Shown in pieces: positions 60,744 through 64,000 of a stretch of DNA of 64,000 nt. Source of the DNA: Kudoa neothunni (taxonomy: Eukaryota; Cnidaria); assembly GCA_964304625.1 (NCBI GenBank), contig OZ199840.1, positions 1,612,001-1,676,000 of the forward strand. The letters run 5' to 3'. A model generated the notes under the pieces. The model was not told the DNA's origin and searched no databases. It was given only the letters and a program-made list of their open reading frames with translations. The first letter of the stretch is position 1, and each line of letters opens with the position of its first letter. The position numbers and the translations under genes were made by a program.

Positions 60744-63347
60744 TATATCAAAATAAAAATAATTAAAGCTGACCTATGATAATGATAGATTACTGATAGA
60801 TTACAAGTAAAAAATTTCTTAATACTCGAAATAAAATTCAAGTATAATGTGTAAGACTATATGTATTTCCAACTGGGGTATGGTTTTAAAATAAAAATTA
60901 TAAAATAATATTCATTAATAGAGATTTTAATGTTTAAATATATATTTTAGTCAGAATTAATAAAATGATGAGTTCATTTGAGAAACCCATATCATATGAA
61001 CTGGTGCTGTATGGTAATTGTTATGTATAAAAAGCCAGGCGTAAAATGTGCTATAAAGATACCAACACATTAATTGACAATAATCGAACACAGGCCCGTT
61101 ATTCCACAATATTGTTATTGTATATGGTTTTGGATATCACGCTAGTCGTGATATTATAAATGTAATACTTCCAATATACCTAATACTAATAGTAACAGTC
61201 TGTATTAAGCCTTTTAAACGTGGACTATCTTGCTTCTGTCTAATTTCTTGTACAATCATAACGTTATAATCTTTTTAAGTAACATATTCATGTATTTAGG
61301 TTTTTCCTTATTTATATCTACTTCGGAACAATCTAAATCCTTAAAAATAAAACCACGTTGTTTTTTAATTTAATCCTGTGTCGAAATTTTAATTCCATAA
61401 TTTTATCATTTAGTCGTTATTATATTTCCTTCCATACTTGGTGTTTTGAATTTGTATTTGGCTTTGATATGAATTTTAAATAAATTGTCATGAACAAAAA
61501 TTATCCTTTAAGATCTTGGTACTGTGAAAATCGGAGCCTTCATTTATACGTTTAATTAAATAATGTCAAATTTATCAGTTATTTTTACACAAATACATTT
61601 AAGAGTCGTCTTTCTTTGATTTAATATCTTTTAACCCATTTCCCAAATATTTAAATTAGATCGTGACTCATTGTAGAATAAGGAAGTCGTTAAGTCTATT
61701 CATCACAAGGTAACATGCAAGGTGGGCTTCTTGTCTTTATTGTATACAAAAAATTAGTATTGGAATTCGACAAATTCCGAAAACGATTTGGGTGTCTCAT
61801 TAACCAAAAATACTCCACAATTTGAATTACTTATAAATATTTAATAATAAATTTTTTGAAAGGATATTATTTTAATGGACTATCTTGATTGTTTATTTTT
61901 ATTTGGCATATTAAATTTTTCTCCTTTATGTACGGGGTATAATTCATAATTAGACAGACGACCATAATTTTTAATTTTATGATTTAGTATTGTTTTTTTT
62001 ATAATTTTTTTAAATATTATACAAAAAGTATAATGACACTTTATAATTGGAATTATTGGCAACTTTACGTAATAATGCTTTTATTTATGAGGGGATAAAT
62101 AAAAGCTCCAATTGTAGAATGTTGAATCGTGAAGCGGGGGAACGATAATACCCATCCTTCATTATGAAATACGTAATAAAATGAGTTAAACACAAAAAAT
62201 TTGTTGTTAACGTATACAATTCATGATTAGAAAAATTTTTAAATTTTAAACATGAATTAAAATAGTAAAAGGTATAATTTGGGGATTTTTTTTCGAATAC
62301 ATATAAAGTAATATTTAATCATGTCTTTCACGTAGAGGGGGAGGGTGTGGATGCGAGCGCAAAATATGTAAGGAAACATGTCCTAAGTAAACTTTTCGGG
62401 CTCCTGGAGATCCGCAGATCAACGGCTCAGAACAACTGCAATAGGTGCTTAATTTACAATTTTGATACTATCAGTTTCAGACTATAACCTGCGATGAATA
62501 GAACTAGGCAACAATTTTTGTTAATTTTAATCTTCGAAGTAGCTAAAATATTTACACCCTTAAAATAAAAGTCAGCATTGACTGGAAAAATGTGAGGAAA
62601 ATTCATCGAGTAAATTTTGAATAAATGACCAATTATTAAAGTTATATTCTATGTACGCACGCGCGCTAAATAATTGTGTTATGTTCATATGGAGTATGAT
62701 TGTGTTTATAGGTGTATTTCTGCGTTTTTTTTTAATTTTAACATTTAATTCAAGCATTGCAACTGCCACCAATTCATTTATCTTGTTTTTAAACAACGCA
62801 GTGTAAAAACCGCGCAAAAATCACAAAATTTGTCAAACTGTTGAACAATATATCACATGTTTTTTGAATGCTACCTACAACACAGAACTAAGTAAATCGA
62901 GTAGGGGCCATCATATTTTAAATAACTAATATAAGAATAATGAGAGAATAAGAATCTATCGCTGTATTCAAGGGAGGATGACGCTTATATCAATGTTGCG
63001 CATGTACACCACCTGTATAATGTTTCGTTATCTATTCATTATTTACTCAGTAGAATTTCCGTAGATTTTTAATAATCACATGTATTAATATTTTAAATAA
63101 TTTTATTTGGAAGATGTTTCTACATTAACTTTTTTGATATAATGACAAAAAAGAATTTCAATTCATTTTTCTGAAAGCTTTCTTAGAGATAAAAGATCAC
63201 AAAAAGTGAAGAAGAGTTATATTCCACTTATACATTATGGTATTGTTCGCGTAATTCACTTGGGGTAGAAATCTACCCCATTTTATTTAGAAGGTTAAAG
63301 CGCTTACATAAAAGTAAATCTGTACAAATAGTCGAAAATAATTTGCT
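60744..63347. other. AT-rich region without a supported gene
   Basis: No splice-consistent exons or RNA genes seen. A GC-richer patch at 62330-62450 (AGGGGGAGGGTGTGGATGCG) is unexplained. The minus-strand frames at 61880-62062 and 62572-62817 look like chance. Confidence 0.45.
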
Positions 63348-63750
63348 CTAAAGGTTGGACAACTGAAATTGGAGCGAGGCTATCCTGGTAAGCTCTAACA
63401 ATTCGTTGATGTCGGTCACAAGGGAGGATGAATTGAGAACAGCAACACAATCTACAAAAGCGTTATGTTTGACCAATCTTTTAAGTTCGAATCTCTTTTG
63501 TGCATAGACAATGTTGATATTTTTTCTTTCGGCTATCTGCTTTATATTGTTAATGGAGGAATAATTTGAACCGTGGTCGAGAATATCTGGAGCCATTATA
63601 TATGAGCTTTACTTTGGGCACGCTTCATAATATTTTCAGTGTCTTTCAAAACCAACCACTATTCGTCTAAGTAACAACAACATAACTAGGTTTCATCATC
63701 TGCATAAGACAAAAATACTTTGGAAGAGTTTTACATTGAACCTTATTCTT
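63348..63750 (-). pseudogene. SECIS-binding-protein-2-like L7Ae RNA-binding domain, frameshifted
   Basis: The open part (63348-63596) reads MAPDILDH, then IKQIAERKNINIVYAQKRFE, LKRLVKHNAFVDCVAVLN and INELLELTRIA. This matches the second half of the L7Ae/Gadd45 domain as found in SECISBP2 (IPFVFAL-R-LGR pattern and a closing LVELT). Upstream on the minus strand, the first half is visible in two other frames: RRIVVGF and LKDTENIMKRAQSKAH. Two frame changes within about 90 bases, near 63605 and 63645, point to a pseudogene or to sequence errors. A living SECISBP2 binds selenocysteine insertion elements in 3' UTRs. No upstream exons are visible before the window edge. Confidence 0.5.
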
Positions 63751-64000
63751 CATTTTCATTCTGTCCATTGTTTCGTAATTACTTTAATTTTTGTAGAATA
63801 TTATTACAATGTTTTAGAATTTTGTATGAAATTGTGTGAGTCACATAGCTAAAAATTTGATTTACATTAATCAATTAATTCATGGAAGAACATAAATTAA
63901 TATTTAGGTGACAGTAGATCAATTTAAAATTGATTGGGGATTAATTAATAATTCAAAAAATTGTATAACTCGTACAAAAATTAATTAGTAATTAGCTAAA
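63751..64000. other. Right edge, AT-rich
   Basis: No feature recognised in the last 250 bases; upstream exons of the L7Ae-domain gene may lie beyond the edge. Confidence 0.4.

Overview
This is a very AT-rich animal nuclear window. Intron-split genes, a calcium-binding EGF module, a stonin-like mu-homology adaptor and a PPTC7-type PP2C mark it as metazoan. Introns are unusually short: most are 37-70 bp, one well-supported example is 30 bp, and one possible one is 22 bp. The two-domain alpha-crystallin small heat-shock protein is a family best known from parasitic flatworms. Together this suggests a small-bodied, probably parasitic animal, perhaps lophotrochozoan, but the sequence does not name the species.

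Layout: 0-5.3 kb holds two minus-strand genes for coiled-coil or charged proteins of unknown function, followed by about 4 kb of gene desert. At 9.36-11.33 kb lies a 5-exon minus-strand gene for a 586-aa mu-homology (stonin-like) protein. From 12.4 to 29.9 kb, two nearly identical copies of a Helitron-like repeat in opposite orientation flank a locus with a small secreted-peptide ORF, the heat-shock gene with a TATA box and heat-shock element, and a multi-exon coiled-coil gene. This locus appears twice (15082-20958 and 21159-27036), on either side of a 200-base N gap. The copies differ at only three noted positions and end exactly at the gap, so the duplication is most likely an unmerged contig overlap.

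At 31.3-34.3 kb is an 11-exon gene for an 810-aa type I membrane protein made of repeated four-cysteine beta-type modules, the most novel item here. 36.4-40.9 kb is a graveyard of DNA transposons: two piggyBac relics, one of them split by a Tc1/mariner-like DD34E element with its TIRs and TA target site. 42.1-43.1 kb holds a compact 7-exon orphan gene. 46.5-49.5 kb holds an EGF-containing single-pass membrane protein with a Tigger-type MITE in its large intron. 51.5-52.7 kb holds a mitochondrial-type PP2C (PPTC7). 54.3-55.1 kb holds an acidic poly-Ala/Gln-rich protein. 58.9-60.7 kb holds a broken pogo/Tigger element. The right edge carries a SECIS-binding-protein-2-like L7Ae domain that seems frameshifted.

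Exon junctions were checked by hand through splice-site phase. Five models close perfectly from ATG to stop: the MHD, cysteine-module, PPTC7, 226-aa orphan and 381-aa coiled-coil genes. A sixth, the short minus-strand model at 4650-5239, also closes but its status as a separate gene is uncertain. The remaining models are partial or have an uncertain junction. No operon, CRISPR, tRNA or rRNA gene was recognised.
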